From Trichoplusia ni (Eukaryota > Arthropoda > Insecta > Lepidoptera > Noctuidae), in assembly GCF_003590095.1 (NCBI RefSeq), contig NC_039488.1:9486001-9550000 (forward strand): 64,000 bases of DNA. The letters run 5' to 3'. Both the position numbers and the translations under genes were made by a program. Below are positions 61,401 to 64,000 of this stretch, piece by piece. The notes under the pieces were generated by a model. That model did not search any database. It was not told where the DNA came from and saw only the letters and a list, made by a program, of their open reading frames with translations. Each line of letters opens with the position of its first letter. Position 1 is the stretch's first letter.

Positions 61401-64000
61401 CACGTCATCGATTAGTAATGCGATACTTTTGGGGGTTATTCCATTTTTCCATTTGCCTTTAGCAAATGATAATCTAATAGTAATGAAACACGATCGTGTT
61501 TCCATAAGTGGTTTCCACTGTATAATGTATTCATGATGTATTTTTATTCTGTAAAATTCCGAGATTCATTCAGTAACATATTAAATTTGTACGTTAGTAT
61601 TCATATATTCTAAGGTCGCTTTAATGTCTAGCTTTACAATAAAATTCAAAACCGTTTTCTTGTTTTCTTATGTGTTTTGTATGTATGAGATAAATTTATC
61701 AAGTTAAATTGATGAACTCCGAACGTGTTGAGCAAATTAATTCCCGAGCCCTTTATTCAAACAATAGAGTTTAACTATTTGCGCCGAGCGCAACTACTCG
61801 ACCGAGTCCTCTCGTAACTCTGCCCTTTCCAATCCAATTCCATAAAACACAGCGCTATTTGAAGTTTCAATCAACATGTCCCGGAATCGTTTTACTGGGT
61901 CATTGTACCAGGAAGGTAGACAATTGCAGGTGGTGTAGGCTTTGTGAGGGTGTGCTAGGCAGCGGCTAGACAGACGTTGGCGTCGAGCTTGTTTTAGCGG
62001 CTGATCGATACGCCCGGCCCACCGCGCCCTACTTTGCTGCTGCCCACAACTCTATTTTCTTTTGCCCTTTATTTGAATACAACGATGAATGTATTATGAA
62101 CAAACCCATTGCGATTACGTACCTCAAGCATTTTATGTAGTTGATACAAATAGTAATGGAAGATATTATGTGCAATAAATAATTCAACGTTTGCAAAAGG
62201 AATAGGAATCGGCCAATAAAATTACAATGTACATTCTGAATATAGGAGTAAAAGAAATTGAGCTTCGAGAAATGTTGATGTAGGTATAATTCTAATATTT
62301 AAGTCCGTTGTTCTATGATTTTAACATTTGTCTTGATTTAAAAGTAAAAGTAACCACGAGGGTCTGTTTGGACCAGCCATAAATTTATTAGTTAAAAGGG
62401 GCAAGAGTCACCGTTATAATGCCGCTCTCAACAGCTAATTACAAAGAATAGTAGGCCCGCTTTTAGCGGACATCATTAGGTAAGTACTGTAAAGCCACCG
62501 CTTTCTAAACTTCCAAGTAGGCAAGAATCATTCACATTTTTGGCATACTTGCGACAAACAGTCTAGAAAGTGTCGTTCGAGAATTTATGGTAAAATGTAA
62601 GTCCCTGACAAATGAACTTTTCGCAGTTCGACGCGACGTGGTGCCAAAGACAATGTGAATGTAAAATAGATTCGGCTACATAAGGCCGCGAAGTATTTTT
62701 GTGCTGTCTTTTTTTGGTAAATACTTATTTCAAAAGAAATTTGGAAAGACTAATGTTTTACTAACTAAAAACATAATTTGGGAATTGCATAAAAAAAGTT
62801 TTTTTTTGGAAAAACCTTAGGTTTACCTTAATAAAAAAGTTACATAATAATAGTAATGTGTGTGAGAACGCGTTTAGCCACAGAATCATAAGTCGGTGGT
62901 TTCTCGACTGCTTGTGTGCAGTGTTTCCGTGAGATTTCTAAAAGGTTTTCCTTTACGAGAAAAACTTTTATAATTAAAGGACATCAAAGAACCGCCGCGA
63001 TGGGGTTACACTTTGGATCGTTATTCAAAGCGGCTGTAACCGAGATAAGGGATCTTTTGGCGCCTTTTCAATGAAAGTTTATTTTATGAACTGTGACAAG
63101 GAGATAAATTTGCTCCACACCTTTTCATATTATGTAAAATAAACAGCTGTCCAAATTGTGTAAAATTTTATAAGATTAATTTATTTGGTATAAGTTGATG
63201 TCAGTCCACCAAGAATTCTACTTACTAACTACGTTTAAGAATGTAACATAAAGTATATTGAAGAAGTATACCAGAAACCCAGCGATGAGTAAATAGGGGC
63301 TGTCAGTCGAAATAGTATGTGCAGCTTATTGGAAAATTACTATTTGATCAAATGACTTTTGATATGTTAGAAGTCGAATCTTAAATCAATAATAGACGTT
63401 TGTATCATTTCCTTATCGATTACATTTGAAATGGTATTCAAATGAATACGTGATCTAAGGGCACGCGGAGTAAGCACATTGATAATCTTCACTCGTATGC
63501 GAAACACTCGCTCGATGAATACTAAAGACGTAAACGAAATGATACTCGTACATTGATGCATTCGGACAGTATCGTTACGACTACATCAGCAGTGGAACAG
63601 TAATCAACTCCCCGCTGGTGACTGCGGAGTAATTGATTGGTCCCAGACGCAGACAACAAAAGATAATACCGAGTCTCGTGGTAAATGGATTTGTCAACTG
63701 CTGCGCCAGTAATTAAATAAATATACAATTTGTTTCTTTTCTTGTACACGGTTAGTTTACATGCGCTGTCGAGCTCTATCGGCGGTCGCATGGTTTTTGT
63801 CTCGAGAAGTAATTTGCGAGTCTTAATTGTTTGAGAAAAAGGTGTTGAAGTTCTGTTAACGTCTTACAATGTAAGCTCAGACTCACTGCGGCCGTGTAAT
63901 GAGTTCAAAATTAAATGTACAGAATAAATTATTCACGAGTATACGTGTATTATTTTAGGTGGCTTTAATATAAATTTGGCTATGAATTGAAGTATTATTT
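46461..64000. other. Giant Mmp2 intron or upstream flank, segment 4
   Basis: About 17.5 kb with no supported exon. It holds short 9-bp tandem repeats at 50670-50696 and 56829-56880, hairpins at 48000-48041 and 60432-60468, and an 18-bp palindrome at 61485-61502. GC-rich patches lie near 48600, 50580, 52450, 56830 and 59400. Confidence 0.45.
60432..60468. repeat. Stem-loop
   Basis: TCTTTAAGCCCTCTT pairs with AAAAAGGGTTTAAAGA-type sequence across a short A/T loop, giving about 12 consecutive pairs including one G-U. Function unknown. Confidence 0.4.

Noticed and set aside
63105..63130. Minus-strand K-R-C-G reading as a candidate cysteine switch
   Set aside because: There is no Pro before it, no Val-x-Asp after it and no exon boundaries.
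1..64000. tRNA, rRNA or CRISPR-like arrays
   Set aside because: No B-box-containing cloverleaf, rRNA core sequence or regularly spaced repeat array was recognised by eye on either strand.

Overview
This window looks like lepidopteran (moth or butterfly) nuclear DNA. It is AT-rich, has compact housekeeping genes beside introns of tens of kb, carries dispersed repeats of a type common in Lepidoptera at its left end, and contains an insect BEL/Pao retroelement. All protein calls rest on my own reading of translations, splice signals and family motifs; no search was run.

Left end (1-6.6 kb): the 5' part of an RBM19/Mrd1-type ribosome-biogenesis RNA-binding protein gene lies on the minus strand (four exons, running off the left edge). 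It is divergent from a single-exon COX19 gene on the plus strand, with 523 bp between the two start codons. Both sets of dispersed repeats lie in the RBM19 introns. After COX19 comes about 2.9 kb of AT-rich intergenic DNA.

Middle and right (6.6-64 kb): the minus-strand 3' part of a matrix metalloproteinase gene, probably the GPI-anchored Mmp2 class. Eight exons encode the catalytic domain, a long Thr/Pro/Tyr-rich linker with 15 consecutive threonines, a four-bladed hemopexin domain and a hydrophobic C-terminal tail. The intronless mRNA-export cofactor gene Nxt1 is nested in one of its introns on the same strand. Upstream of the first recognisable catalytic exon (13,961) I find no exon for the propeptide or cysteine switch up to 64 kb, so about 50 kb appears to be one giant intron. 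Two minus-strand sites in it (31,805/31,806 and 46,436/46,437) have a 3' splice site fused directly to a 5' splice site. That is the signature of recursive splicing, and it independently supports a very long minus-strand intron.

Inside that intron, at 20,953-29,205, is a complete minus-strand BEL/Pao element. It has two LTRs of 202 bp with no differences seen, a 5-bp target duplication (GTAAG), a primer-binding site matching tRNA-Tyr, a polypurine tract and one open frame of 2,535 codons. The frame covers Gag, protease, reverse transcriptase, RNase H, integrase and, in the same frame, an envelope-like glycoprotein with a furin-type site and a C-terminal membrane anchor. The intact frame and matching LTRs indicate a very recent insertion.

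The rest of the giant intron has no convincing gene. It holds a cluster of CACGTG E-boxes near 16.1 kb, several GC-rich patches, one possible promoter/first exon near 44.2-44.6 kb, and a few hairpins and short repeats.
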